This document shows positions 42,449-53,960 of a stretch of DNA of 64,000 nt, in pieces. Numbering within the stretch: the first letter of the stretch is position 1; the number at the start of each line of letters is the position of its first letter. This DNA is from Atopsyche davidsoni. Lineage: Eukaryota; Arthropoda; Insecta; Trichoptera; Hydrobiosidae. The notes beneath the pieces were generated by a model. The model was given only the letters and a program-made list of their open reading frames with translations. It ran no database searches and was not told the origin of the DNA. The stretch lies in contig JAILWY010000012.1 in assembly GCA_022113835.1 (NCBI GenBank), forward strand, positions 15,128,001 through 15,192,000, read 5' to 3'. The position numbers and the translations under genes were made by a program.

Positions 42449-43746
42449 GTACAAAATCACCGATATGCTTTGAATTCTTTACTTTACCAACTCTTTCAAT
42501 TTGTTCATAAACCTAACCAATAATTATATTGTAGGCCCCAAAAGGTGTTTCTTCGGCACAGCTTTACTCTCAATTACTGGCTATATATCTATATCAAAAT
42601 GATCTGTAAGTCGTTTTAAAACATATACATCAGATATTTATTTTTGTTAGCATTTTAATGTACGGTTATAATTGTGTTATATTGGTTGTCTTTACAGTTG
42701 TAATGCTAAATATTTATGGAATCGCATACCCCAAAGTGTCGAAAGTACAAATCCGGAACTATTTGCGATTTGGACTGTCGGTCAGAAGATGTGGAAAAGA
42801 GATCTACCGGGAACATATCAAGCTCTGGCCGCCCCCACGTGGAGTGAACCTATCGCAGAAATAATGCGCTCTCTAGAAGGTAATATTATGTTAAATTAAT
42901 ATGGCTCTTTGTCAGCTTTAGGTTATTACTGATGGGTTAAATTTTTACAGATCTATGAAATTTAAATTGGCATTTGCATGATAAAATTCAAAAACCATAT
43001 TACCAAATGTGACAGTTGCCATTATTAATTAAAAATTGGGTGTATATACTGAAACTTTAAGTTGTAATGACGTGAATTGATTGATGTTTGAAGTATATTT
43101 TCTTACTTTCTGAATATTGCTATTGAAGTCACTACTTATAAGAATATATAAATATTTGCCATGACACGTTAAAATATATATCAATTGTAATATCATCAGA
43201 AAAATGCAATGTCAGATGGCAAGCAATATATTATAATAATTTTCTTTTTAATGCTGTATATATAACTTCAGAATACTCACTAATCTAAGTTAATCTTGTG
43301 TTTTCAATGTAGAAAGGATATAGATACATTGTAAAAAATATTTGTGCTAAAATAATGGTATTGTTACTATATTTCCAGCCAAATATCTGAGACTGGTAAA
43401 TCGACTTTCGTATGTCAAAAATAGGTGGAGTGTTCAAACTCAGCTCAACAAGCTTGCTTATAAATTCTCTAGAGAGTCAAAAATTGTTATTATGATTACA
43501 GAAAAGGTTCGTGAGAGAGCAATAGCCCTCATCGCCCAAGCTTATAGCTGGTTGTCACTAGATACAATGTCCTCCATGACAGGCTTACCGAATGACCGAG
43601 TCTTGCAAACATGCCAGGACCGTGGCTGGGCCGTGGAGGGAGGGATGGTCGTTCCCACCAAGCCCTTGCCGCCACCTTCTCCACAGACTTCCAGTGAAGA
43701 CCAACTGTACAAACTTACCGAATTTGTATCATTCTTAGAAAATTAA
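42392..43746 (+). CDS. CSN8: COP9 signalosome subunit 8, whole spliced gene
   Basis: CSN8 is the smallest PCI-domain subunit of the COP9 signalosome, which removes Nedd8 from cullin-RING ubiquitin ligases in nucleus and cytosol. Four exons (42392-42448, 42535-42605, 42698-42879, 43502-43746) join in phase to 184 residues; Drosophila CSN8 is about the same size. Family stretches seen: QLYSQLLAIYLYQNDL, NAKYLWNRIPQSVES, NPELFAIWTVGQKMWKRDLP, WSEPIAEIMRSLE, ERAIALIAQAYSWLS, LPNDRVLQTCQDRGWAV, and the C-terminal LYKLTEFVSFLEN that matches the human end LTDYVAFLEN. The PCI/winged-helix fold spans about residues 20-150. It sits 2.1 kb downstream of CHS1 in the same direction and has no functional link to it that I know of. 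A likely poly(A) signal is ATTAAA at 43920 or AATAAA at 44345. Confidence 0.93.
42535..42605 (+). CDS. CSN8: CSN8 exon 2, residues 20-43
   Basis: APKGVSSAQLYSQLLAIYLY then QND and the first two bases of leucine. It matches human CSN8 around VYGQLLALYLLHND. Phase 0 in, phase 2 out (GTAAGT). Too short for ORF-based detection; found by homology and splice sites. Confidence 0.9.
42698..42879 (+). CDS. CSN8: CSN8 exon 3, residues 43-104
   Basis: Reads NAKYLWNRIPQSVESTNPEL, FAIWTVGQKMWKRDLPGTY and PTWSEPIAEIMRSLE, the best conserved part of CSN8. Phase 2 in, phase 1 out (GTAATA). Confidence 0.95.
43502..43746 (+). CDS. CSN8: CSN8 exon 4, residues 104-184 and stop
   Basis: Acceptor TTATTATGATTACAG at 43501. 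Joining gives SLEEKVRERAIALIAQAYS, which lines up without a gap to human CSN8 (ALRDATRRRAFALVSQAYT). The stop TAA is at 43744-43746. A second acceptor at 43378 would add 41 in-frame codons (43379-43501) not present in the family. Confidence 0.93.
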
Positions 43747-45439
43747 ATATTTCAAAACTAAAATATAGTGGTTCCTAAATATATAAACAATCCTTTCCAT
43801 GACTGTTCGCACGAGAAGTTATATAAACATCAAATGAGTTTTTTTTTTCCTAAGAAATAATGGAAATTAGAATAAGATGCTCCACCCAAAGACAAACACA
43901 CGTCATGAAATTATTTCTAATTAAACTATATTAATAGACACTATATAAACTGGATCAAGTAACTAGTTTATAAATTTGTCGCTTACGCTATAGTCCTCGC
44001 ATCTTTTTTTAATTCTTTATTTGGTGTTCTCTCTTTTCTTATGAATACTATAATTATATCAGTTTATTAGTTTTTATATAAAATATAAACCATAATTTGC
44101 AGGCTCTGTGTGCCCTTTTTGGATTATTCCATGATTGGAGTACTGCACATGATCACATATTGACATTTATTATCAATGCGCCGCTATTACACATTAAGAT
44201 TTGCAGAAAATTGTATTTTAAAAAATCAAATCGTAATTGTATTGCCCAAATTGAACTGTTTGTACCTATTCAAGAATTAGCATTAAAAGAGAGACGTATC
44301 TGATCACACTGAGTTATGTTTGATGGGTTATTTCTAAATGAATTAATAAAAAAAAAACACATTTGAGGATCCACTGTAATGATAATTATATTTCTAAATA
44401 TGTATACTTATTTTTTTATTTTCTTATTTAAGTAGGAATTGTCATAAATACACTTGTAATAAAAAATAAATTCTATGATTTTATTTTATGATTCCACTTC
44501 TATTTCACCAAAAGTATATTGTAAAAAACTTGCTCCACACGTTGTCTACTAATTATTTTGGATTTCTTAATAAATTTACATTCAACACATAATATTTAGG
44601 TAAACTTATGTCTAAACTAATATTTAAGTAATGAAAGTAATGCCATCAAAATAATACTCGTAGTACCCGTAGTACTCGAAATACGTAGTATTTCAAATCT
44701 ACCCTCCAGTATTTTTGTAAATGTTACATGGTTAACAAAAAATAGCAATAAAGTTTAATATTAACAACCACTTTGCTCACAGCGTGTACGCTGCTTAATT
44801 ATAATGAACATTTTGAGTAAGTAATATAATCACGGTAAGAAATTATAATACAGAAATATATAATCTAATTTTATAGGAATATTGAATGACACACAGACCG
44901 GCAAAGATAGGCATGCTGAGCAACACGGAGAGAAAGATTGAGCAAGTCTTTTAAGTTAGATGCACCGACTGATGTGGCGTTGACTTCGTTGGGCTGAGTA
45001 GGGTAAAATTTCCTAATGATAGTCAACACTCTCCACGAGTTATAAAAAAATTATAATCTGAATGCTAACATTAGAAACCGTAGTAACAAGATTTTTAATT
45101 ACATGCAATGATTGATTGCTTGTACTAACTGGTTATTTATTATAATTATTCATATAACCATAACCTCTATAATCGGCCGAGTCAATTATTCCAACTACCT
45201 ACCATTATTAAATTGGAGTGCGTCCATAGATCCGAAGGTCACATTTATATGTGAATCTTTATCGTAATAATGCAATGGATGGTACAAAAGAAAGTGCAAT
45301 CAGCCAATGGCGACCTCTTTGTTTTTTCTTTTCAGATTTGTTGGTTGACTGGCAACGTGCGTAGATCGCTTTACGAGACAAGTGCTACGAGAGAATTTTA
45401 ACTAGTACGAATCAAAAAAATATTTCTATTATATGTTAT

Positions 45440-45592
45440 TTACAATAATTAGGGGTATGCTTACAATACAGTATGTGGCTATTCCCTGATCCTGTGCGCA
45501 AGTTGTGGGAGGTGGTTAATTTCGTTATTGAGCTTGTGTAGGGAAAATATGTGTAAAAAAAACCTGCATGAGTTGAAGAATAAGCTTAAAAA
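45440..45592 (+). repeat. Dispersed repeat, copy 2 (other copy at 12944-13140)
   Basis: Aligns with the reverse complement of 12944-13140: TTTACAATAATTAGGGGTAT, GTATGTGGCTATTCCCTG, GCGCAAGTTGTGGGAGG, then GGGAAAATATGTGTAAAAAA and GTTGAAGAAT. Element class not recognised. Confidence 0.6.
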
Positions 45593-45848
45593 TGTCACAT
45601 ATATTTAAGGCGCAATAAATACTGTATTTATATTAACATATAAGTGCAGGTTACTTCACAATATTTTATCTATAGCATAAATTATCCGGGCATACGATTA
45701 AGGTAATGTATGGCGGTGTCGGATGGGAGGCATCATGTACAATCACCGAGGACCATACCTTTCATTACCGGACTAAAAAAAAGCATGCAAAGCGACACAA
45801 CTGACAATCGATCAACAAATCGCTACTAGTAATTTTTTTCGCCCTGAT

Positions 45849-46018
45849 CAGTGTTTTCAACCATTTTGAATAAGCGACCCCTTTGTAAGTTGATAAATTC
45901 TGGCAACCCCCTAGGCCTGGAGCCTTAATAAAACTATGTCAGTGATTTAAATGTAGGACCTACAAACAATTGTCTTCGACCACAGGTTGAAAAACGACCC
46001 ACAGGTTGAAAAATACTG
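45849..46018. mobile_element. Short hAT-type MITE
   Basis: Left end CAGTGTTTTCAACCATTTTG and right end CAGGTTGAAAAATACTG are inverted relatives (CAGTGTTTTCAACC against CAGTATTTTTCAACC). The GGTTGAAAAACGACCCA word occurs twice near the right end. 170 bp, no coding capacity. A clean 8-bp target duplication was not found. Confidence 0.6.
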
Positions 46019-47429
46019 TTGTAGATAATGAGATAAAATTCAGATTGAATACCTATTCAGATAATGGCATGGAAACTATTTATGCGATTTTCTGTGGGCG
46101 CGTCTTTTTTTCTAGACTACTGCGAGATGAAATTATAAACAAGTTGTATATTTAATAACCTAAACGTTCTTTTTTTTTTTTCTATATTAAAATTAAGAAA
46201 TCCTTGGAAGTAAATAAAACAATGAATCACCTCATGTGTTATATCGTAAAATCAGCATAAAAACAAAGTCAATAAATTAATACGTTGTTTGGATAGAAAA
46301 TAGAGTGTATTGAGGTTGATAACGTCTATTTACCGATGTGTCTATTTATTACAGTAATTTTGCAAATAAAATACGAACAGATATTATCTTCTTTTTGAGT
46401 AACAGTACATGAAATTGCAGCCCAGCGGCTCGTTTGTGAGCAGATCTCGTCCGCGATAGAAAATACATTTTTCCAATACGCGTCCATCCATGAGGGCATA
46501 CACAGTGTGACCGTATTTTACTCAATTTATGAGACAAATAAAAACAATTGTTACAATAACATACTTGTTTAATTTGCACAAATTATTAGTATGTTGCATG
46601 CGTATAAATTTAACATTCATATAATAAAATGTGTAAAAATATTACTCAACAACTATATTTGATATCTTCAGCAAAGGTAGTGAGAATTTTTATTTTATTT
46701 TCATTTTTATTAGCTTTTGACTTCAATAAGACCCGGATATTTTCTTTAAGAAACATTTTTCTATAAAATATAGAGGCGCCAGTATTATTTATGGTTGTAA
46801 CTTAAAAAAAAAACGTAAAATACAATTATCCATTCAATAAAATACCAAAGAATCTCAAGCGCAAGTTGTCAGAGTGAATATATGTTTATATATTTTTAAT
46901 TTGTCTATTAAAAATACAATACACAAAATAACTACAAATTACCAATCAAAAAGGTACAAAGAAATTAATAACCTTTATTAAAAAAAAAATTTAAATATTT
47001 AAAAGTGATAAGTGTAGTGGGGGACGACTGAAAAAAAATTTGCTAAAAATTCCCCAAAAATTAAGTCGAATGGTCACCCTCGCGCGAGGCATAGTTGATT
47101 GGTAAATAAATAGCAGCTAGCTTCCTGGTTGGCACGTGCTTTGGTATGATCTATAATAAGGATTGATTCGCAAAAATAAAACCGACTATTCCTGCGCCGG
47201 TCGGTGGTTGAAGACTAGTTTAGACGCATCCGAAGAACGCACCAAGACAAAAACAATAGGCAACCAGTTTATTTGTCTATTAGCGAGCCAACGTAATAAA
47301 CGGGCCGAAGCTCAGGGCGTCTCTTTACAGTGCACATAAAATATAATTATAAATAAAAAAATTCAATATTCAACAAGGATCCTGACAAGGAAATCAAAGT
47401 GAGAATTGGTGAGAAACACTTAGTGAATC

Positions 47430-47806
47430 TCCCAACCAAGTGTTATGTCGTCTCACTTCTTCTTTGTGGAGTTAAAGTATGGACACTCATGACAGCTAAA
47501 AATGTGGCTATATGGTAGAATTCATAAAACACCATGGGTTGACTGCGTCACAAATGAGAGAAAACTCCTGACGTTGGTAAAGAAGTGGAAGGTCTCCTAT
47601 TATGGCCACATTTTTCGTAACAGTAAATATGGCATCCTCCAGCTGAAAAAGGTGCATTGGAAGGAATGAGTTTACGTGGATGCGGAATTTGCGGAATTTG
47701 CGCCAGTGGCTGGAGGTCGGAAGTACAGCCGAATTAGTGATATAGAAATATATCCTATGAAATGGTCACCAACCTCCTATGAGAAGAGGCATCAGAAGAA
47801 GAAGAA
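47430..47806 (+). mobile_element. LINE reverse transcriptase C-terminal region, degenerate
   Basis: Best copy of the family. In one frame it reads CYVVSLLLCGVKVWTLMTA; after stops and a shift it reads TPWVDCVTNERKLLTLVKKW, then KVSYYGHIFRNSKYGILQLK. This is the order of the C-terminal part of non-LTR retrotransposon ORF2 proteins (typically YLGHI(M/I)RN-KYELLQ). It ends with GGTCACCAACCTCCT and GAGAAGAGGCATCAGAAG plus an AAG repeat. The clade (RTE- or CR1-like) is not resolved. Confidence 0.8.
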
Positions 47807-48299
47807 ACAATATTTAAATTGTAGTATATAAATAACTAAACATACTTATAAGTAGCATGAATACGTAGTAGAAGTAGTAGAATTTTTTTTCTTCTAATTA
47901 ATGATATGTTTGTTAATTTTGAATGTGCTTTTAATATAAATATATCAAATAGTATTGTTGAAGTTTACAGTTAAGAGTTTATAATAAATATTAAAATATA
48001 CAGTGTGCATTAAGTATCACCCTGTGTGTAGGTGTGCATTACATGCAGTAGCTCAGCTGCAGCAAGGACTGGTTCCTGCAATGGTTCAATTTGCTATGAG
48101 TTCAGATTCAAACATTAATTAGTTCGTTAAACCTGGATGAAATATAGGAAAGGAGTTTAACCTGAAAATACAACGCAATAAACTATGCAGCACAGGAAGT
48201 TATGTTGATTAATTTCACGAATAATTGATGTTTACTTTCAATTTAAAAGACGCTCACATATTGTATTTATAATAAATAATAAATAAAATGTTATCAATG

Positions 48300-48640
48300 G
48301 AATTAATCAGAAGTAGCTACCCGGGTGCTGGGATATTTATATCGCGTTGCCTATCTATTGCAGAGCCAAGCAGGCGCTAATAAATAAATTATGTTTATGC
48401 AAATCGTTTATGAATTTAACAAGCAGCGGCCGGTGGAGTAAACGGAATAGAATGCGATTTGCCTTGGTTCAGTTGGCGCACTTTATCGTCTCAGGAATTC
48501 ATACATCTCCTCCAGCTCAACGCGATATGTAAATATAGACAGAGTCGTTGGATTAATGGCATCCTAAAGCAGATTTGGAGACCTACTTGTCGCTCCTGTA
48601 CTCGTGAGCAAGGATAAAAAGAGTAATAAAATAAATTATC
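48300..48640. promoter_or_regulatory. Candidate enhancer with octamer site
   Basis: A less AT-rich block containing TTTATGCAAATCGTTTATGA, which holds the POU octamer ATGCAAAT, plus GC pieces (AGCAGCGGCCGG). Function is inference; a 61-codon open frame here has no recognisable domain. Confidence 0.25.
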
Positions 48641-49159
48641 TTAAGACATTACGTGTAAATTCACTTTAAGGCAAAACTGAGTTTAGACATGTCAAAGTTG
48701 CCGTATCGTATCGCCGGTGGTCAGTATGATAGAACTTTGTATTCACAACGAATCAGATATATCTGACTATACATACTTATTAGCAGTCTATGGAAAAATA
48801 CAGGAGTACTTTTTATCAACTCCAATTTAATTAAAAAAATAATTGGTAATTTTATTTAGACAAGAAGTAAATGTACTTATTTTTTAAAATATTACATGTT
48901 GTTGTGAAATTAAAAATTAAATGTATTTCACTAAGTAACGTTTCGAAAATCTATTGGTTCATAATAAATAATTTTAGATTTTCATGGCCGATGACAATCA
49001 TTGGTGATTTAAAAACTGCTATATTTTAAAAATTAACCAGAAAAATATTAAGTTCAAAAATTTTCCCCGCAAGTGTATTATAATCTAAAATATACAAGTT
49101 TTCATTACTTAGTTTTTTGCATAATAAAAATATCCTCGGACATAAAATTTACTGAGCAA

Positions 49160-49450
49160 TAATTTATGAATTCCGCGCTTCGCTCGTGAATAACCCGATC
49201 GTTATTTTTAGTACGGAATCCAGCAACCGCGACCTACAATGGGCCGATGGAGTCATCAAATCAAATCTGCACTCGAAAATACTTGGAGCCGATTCAAAAG
49301 AAGTTATTATGCGAGCGTCGCCAGGCCAGCCGACGTGCTGCGCCTTTGCCAAATCTCCTCTCCTCGCTCGCGGCACCTGGGCTGCTCGTTGTTTTTGCCC
49401 CTCTGCTCTGCTTCCGAATTCTACACGGACAATGAACTCCATACTCATCC
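49160..49450. promoter_or_regulatory. GC-rich island, candidate regulatory DNA
   Basis: Open in five frames on both strands (62 to 94 codons), which reflects GC content, not coding. CpG-rich with repeated CTCGC and GCCAGCC-like words. No known domain in any frame. Confidence 0.35.
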
Positions 49451-49617
49451 TGAATTAACTTCTTGTAATAAGCTAGTACACTTCCTCGCTTCTCATTGGA
49501 AGCATGATACATCCTGACACAACTGAAAACTTTTTTGTATAATGATTATCCCCGCTCTCCCCACTCATGGAGTAGTGGACTTGAAATGACTGTGGAAGGA
49601 TGTGCTCTGGAAATACC

Positions 49618-49715
49618 TTGTTGGGGTGAGGGCTCCTGCTATTATGTAGCATGCTGCAGAATGAGTTTGCTCAGTGAGATGGTCGCCAACCTCCTCTGAG
49701 AGGCACTCGATGAAA
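49618..49715 (+). mobile_element. LINE 3-prime end fragment
   Basis: GCTCAGTGAGATGGTCGCC, then AACCTCCTCTGAGAGGCACT and a purine-rich end. Same family as 47430-47806. Confidence 0.65.
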
Positions 49716-50810
49716 AAGAATAAGCTAGTACGTAAAGCTCTGGGAAACTTACAACAAGACTCCCAGATTAAGTCCCTTGGCTTTGAACAATCAATAGGTC
49801 TCTCGAAATAAAAGTCACTTGCTATTCTGTGATCTTTTCTCTCAGTAGGCTTTATTTACATATTGAGCTGTTTGATATTGTAAGGGCGTAATTCGACCCA
49901 CCTTTCATTGGACCTAAATGCCACATCTATCTCATTGATCTGCCCTACAAATATCTATAAATTTGCATGCGATGAAACCATCGCCTCTGACTCTATTGCT
50001 TCTAAATATTTGCATATTGCTGTAATGTATCCCTTGATGACTATCAAGGCATAACTTTGGCATGAACTAGGGTATTTTTGAAACTAACAAAGCATTACCA
50101 TATATTACTTTCAGTATTTTTGTGATATAACCGCGTGATGTTAATTATTTTATCTTGATTTTTTAATTTATTTATATTTTCCACAACAGTGATGAATCCG
50201 GCCATTTTGTGAGAGTAAATTTAAAAATAACAGGTATGTTAATTTTTAGCTCTTGAACTACTTTGAGAATAGATACGTATAATTCAGAAAATCGTAATTT
50301 GTACAGAAATTTTTTTAATATTCTAATAACTATGATTGCTAAATTGTACTTATTTGATAGAAAATGTCAGATAAACGACACAACATTTCACTTTATAGGT
50401 TTTTACATTCGTTATTAGCATATAAATATTAGATTAATTAATAAAATAACTGTTAAAAATAAGATAATTTCATTTACGTTTTACTGTAGAGCTACAAACA
50501 CCATATCAATATCTATCTTACAAGCGAATCAATCAAATAGTTTACTATCTTTTCAAGTCAATAACATAAACTATGACCGTGTTGAACAGAGTTATTTAGA
50601 AAACAAGATGTTCGTAAAGCACGGTTTATTGACGCCATAGCATCGTTAAGGCATTGGCATTTTAATGGCATCGCAAGAAATAAAAAAAACAATTAAAGAT
50701 TAAACAGTCATAAAATAAAACAAAAAAGACTAACGTTTTAAAATCATAGGTATCGCAGATTTAACTTATGGTTTTGCGCAACACGCGTAGAGTCTAGAGG
50801 TGTTCTAGAC

Positions 50811-51525
50811 CAGTGCTTCTCAAAGTGGTCCCTACAGACCCCAGGGGAGGGGGTCCTTAGAAAATTAAAATCGATTTGGGGTCCCTGAACAACGTCAGAG
50901 GGTCCGTGCAAGGTTGAATATAAAATAAAAAAATTGTGACACATTTTGATTAATATGGAAGCTAAAATAAATAAAAATTAATACATTATTAGCGATTTTT
51001 ACGTACTAAGTAAAATATAAATGTAGACAGGTGTATAAAATACAAGTAATAACAGGCATCGCGGTGAGTCAGGTAGGTTAATACAGGAACGCAATAGAGT
51101 TGATACTTGCACCAACTAGTCTATAATATGAATTTATGTAGTTTTTTTACCTAGGGTCTGTAGGCAAGTTTTGACTATGAAAGGGGGTCCGTAGGCAAGT
51201 TTTTACTATGAAAGGGGGTCCGTGGGCATGTTTCGACTATGAAAGGGGGTCCGTGGGAAAATTTTGACTATGAAAGTGGGTCCATGGGCAAGTTTTGACT
51301 ATGAAAAGGGTTCGTAGGCAAGTTTCGACTATGAAAGGGGGTCCGTAGGCTAGTTTTGACTATGAAAGGGGTTCGTAGGCAAGTTTTGACCATGAAAGTG
51401 GGTCCATGGGCAAGTTTTGACTATGAAAGGGGGTCCGTAGGCAAGTTTTGACTGTGAAAGGGGTTCGTAGGCAAGTTTTGACTATGAAAAGGGGTCCGTG
51501 GGCCAAGAGAGTTTGAGAGCCACTG
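50811..51525. mobile_element. hAT-type element carrying an internal minisatellite
   Basis: Left end CAGTGCTTCTCAAAGTGG and right end GAGTTTGAGAGCCACTG are inverted repeats (CAGTGCTTCTCAAAGT against CAGTGGCTCTCAAACT). Flanks TTCTAGAC (50803-50810) and TTCTATAC (51526-51533) match at 7 of 8 bases, the 8-bp target duplication of hAT transposons. 715 bp, no transposase. The left part has GGGGTCCCTGAACAACGTC; the right half is a tandem array (51157-51500). Confidence 0.85.
51157..51500 (+). repeat. 31-bp minisatellite inside a hAT element, about 11 copies
   Basis: The unit is GACTATGAAAGGGGGTCCGT followed by AGGCAAGTTTT. About eleven copies of the ACTATGAAA word recur every 30-31 bp with single-base variants (GACCATGAAAG, GACTGTGAAAG, CCATGGGC for CCGTAGGC). 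The unit resembles the element's own GGGGTCC inner sequence, so it probably expanded from within the transposon. Confidence 0.93.
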
Positions 51526-51589
51526 TTCTATACTATGAGCCTTAAGATGTTTGCGCCAAGTAGGTCTTTCGTATAGATTTTAATATTAA

Positions 51590-51860
51590 TTAGATTTATT
51601 CTGAAGGAGTGGAGGATTAGGAAAGTGACGGTCTTGAGATATTGGCACTCTGTGATTGGAGTTTCGCCGACCGTGCCACATTGAATTCAGGCGGTGACTC
51701 CAGATTCCTGGCGGACGACATGACATCATCCCTGCACAGCCACGGGCCGCATTACGTTATGCCCATGGAACTATGATGCATATAAACAAATTATCCACGC
51801 TACACTTCGTAATATCGCAACGTTTGGTTCGAGGCGTTCCCGACCTCAGGTATTCGGCCG
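51590..51860. promoter_or_regulatory. GC-richer block, candidate enhancer
   Basis: Lies just right of the hAT element. It contains ACGACATGACATCATCC (a CRE/AP-1-like TGACATCA) and GGGCCGCATTACG. No open frame of note. Candidate only. Confidence 0.25.
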
Positions 51861-52114
51861 GCTTTTAGTTGAATCATATTATTTAAATTTATTTGAGCAA
51901 TTAACTTTGCGGCGTTTGTTGATTAACATTTATAAATTAATGGTGCAAAAGTTTGCATTGGTAAAGATCACTTTGAAAAAATGCGCTAGACTACTTTTTA
52001 TTTTATTTGTGAATGGAAATATACATATGTTTTAAATTAAATAATTGAAAAAAATCATGACGGTTTCCAGCTTATTTAACTTGTTTAAAATATCATAAGC
52101 GTAGGTTAAGTAAA

Positions 52115-52222
52115 TGTTCTGGAGATCGGAAGTGCAGCCGGATTGGTGAGACTGGCCCAGGATAGGGATATGTCCGAGGAAATGGTCACTAACCTCGTAT
52201 GAGGAGAGGCATCAGAAGAAGA
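52115..52222 (+). mobile_element. LINE 3-prime end with readable ORF2 C-terminus
   Basis: One frame reads GSAAGLVRLAQDRDMSEEMV then TNLV and stop TGA, followed by GGAGAGGCATCAGAAGAAGA. This appears to be the true C-terminus and tail of the family, which lets the other five fragments be placed. Confidence 0.75.
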
Positions 52223-52273
52223 AGTTGGTTATATGATGATAATGATTAAGTACATTTTTTCAAATATTGAAAA

Positions 52274-52347
52274 TTGATTAAAGGGATTTGAACCCACATC
52301 CCCAAGCTTACATGGCCAGTGCATTACCAATTATACCAACGAATCAC
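52274..52347 (-). repeat. tRNA-like sequence (degenerate), copy A
   Basis: On the minus strand: GTGATTCGTTGGTATAATTG, then CTGGCCATGTAAGCTTGGGG, then GTGGGTTCAAATCCC. The A-box-like and B-box (GGTTCAAATCC) words and the 74-base length are tRNA-like, but the anticodon stem is broken and the T stem is incomplete. It shares most words with 58410-58485. A tRNA-derived SINE head or tRNA pseudogene. Confidence 0.55.
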
Positions 52348-52774
52348 TTGTACTTAGCAATAATTTTTAACAATCATATCCTATAAGTGAAACAACGTAC
52401 TTATTATGCCAATTAAATATATAATGTTTACATACTAAGACTATATAAACTAAAGTAGACATTAATTCATGTTCAACCCAAAACGGTGTTTGACTTAAAC
52501 ATAAGATGGTATTCATTTTTCATAGTTTTTCAGGTGCACTAATTATAAAAGTTAAATATAAACGCACTATGCTATTGATGATGGTTGAGTATTGAGTACA
52601 TATAAACTAAATATCGAAGTATATAAAATATTTCTTACATAACGGTCACATTTATCAGGCAGAAAGAAACCGTGTCATGTTATAATTTCAGTACTCTTGG
52701 ACTGGGCGGTGTGGTTGTGGCAATAGATAACTATGAGAGTGTACGCTAAAGGAGGTATTTTTATTTTTACTTGA

Positions 52775-53110
52775 AAGAAAACTGTGTCACCGAGTTCGAT
52801 GGTGTCCGACCACGAGGCGGAAATGAAGCGATAGGAGGCAGTAACGGCGGATACTTTACTCGGTAGAACCGTTTCTTCACCTGGGGAGTCGGGGAGCGCG
52901 GCCTCCGACCCCGGGCGTGCGTAATAAATCGCACGGGAGACTGCACTTTGCATTTTATCATTTTTGTAGACACACTAATAACATTCCTCCGATCCGCTTT
53001 ATTCTGACTTCGTGCTCGCCGCTCCGGCGATGGAAAGGTCTTTGATAAATCGGTTCGGCAGGGACGTGCTGGAAAGCATTGTCGTCGATATTGTTATATC
53101 AGCATCGTCC
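52775..53110. promoter_or_regulatory. GC-rich island, candidate regulatory DNA
   Basis: CpG-rich from about 52780 to 53110 (GGGAGTCGGGGAGCGCGGCC, CTCGCCGCTCCGGCG). Minus-strand frames of 68 and 92 codons have no domain. Candidate promoter or enhancer. Confidence 0.3.
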
Positions 53111-53624
53111 GCTTTCCGTCCAACGCCGTCCAACAAGGCAGCTTCTCTTGCATAAAACTATTTCTCTTACGTAATAGCTATTTGTTAATAATAATTTAAT
53201 TTAACAATGTCTGCGTTACGATCATTCCTACTGACTGGGAGTCAGGATAACTGACTAAAAAAAAAGAAAAAAGATACTAATCGCAAGTGTTACAATCAAA
53301 GGTACGAGTACGATTGAAGAGGCCCTAGAGTGCCGAAAATTTGTATTTTCAAGCCAACTTCCAGTTAGAAGAAGCACTGAAGAAGTGAAGCAAAAACATA
53401 TTATTTTTACAATTAATCATAAACCATTTAATTTATCAGTTTAATGAACATTCTGCGCAGTGTCTGCAAACCAAAACAAAGCATGTTTTGTTGAATGTAT
53501 TAAAGGATCTTTAATCAAGCAGTACCTGAGCAGGTAAGCGAGTCTAATAGAGTGATTAAGTATTAAACATGGAACTGCAAGTCGTGTCTAATGTAAGAAT
53601 CAAACCATGAATATTTCATAACAG

Positions 53625-53960
53625 CACCGCGAGCCGCGCCGGGCCTCCAGGTGAAATGCAGAGCTCTGCGGACTTTCGCTATTATTTTGCGCATTGTAAA
53701 TGCAATTGCATTATATTAGGCTCTAAGAAATTACGCATCGTCGATTCAATTCAGATAGCAATAGATCATTACCTACTGAAATACATAATACGGTAGCTTA
53801 TGAAAGCTGCGCCTGCTTCTGTGAGTATCGAGTGAGTAATGGGTCGGCGGGGCACTTGTTCCAGAATGAGTAGTAGCTTTTACTTTGCAATGCGCTTTTC
53901 ATTTACGATCATTGTTGCTTTTGATCAAACGCAAACGTTGCAAAGTCATTAGGCTTCATT
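53625..53960. promoter_or_regulatory. Candidate enhancer block
   Basis: Starts with a CpG-rich run (CACCGCGAGCCGCGCCGGGC), followed by AATGCAATTGCATTATATTA, a palindromic ATGCAATTGCAT core of C/EBP or POU type, and TTAGGCTTCATTAATCC. Low stop density on neither strand. Inference only. Confidence 0.3.

Noticed and set aside
43492..43746. ATG at 43492 as the start of a gene
   Set aside because: It is an internal position before the CSN8 exon 4 acceptor; the homologous protein continues upstream through exons 1-3.
49164..49517. Five overlapping frames of 62-94 codons as coding sequence
   Set aside because: Openness in many frames at once reflects GC content; none resembles a protein family.
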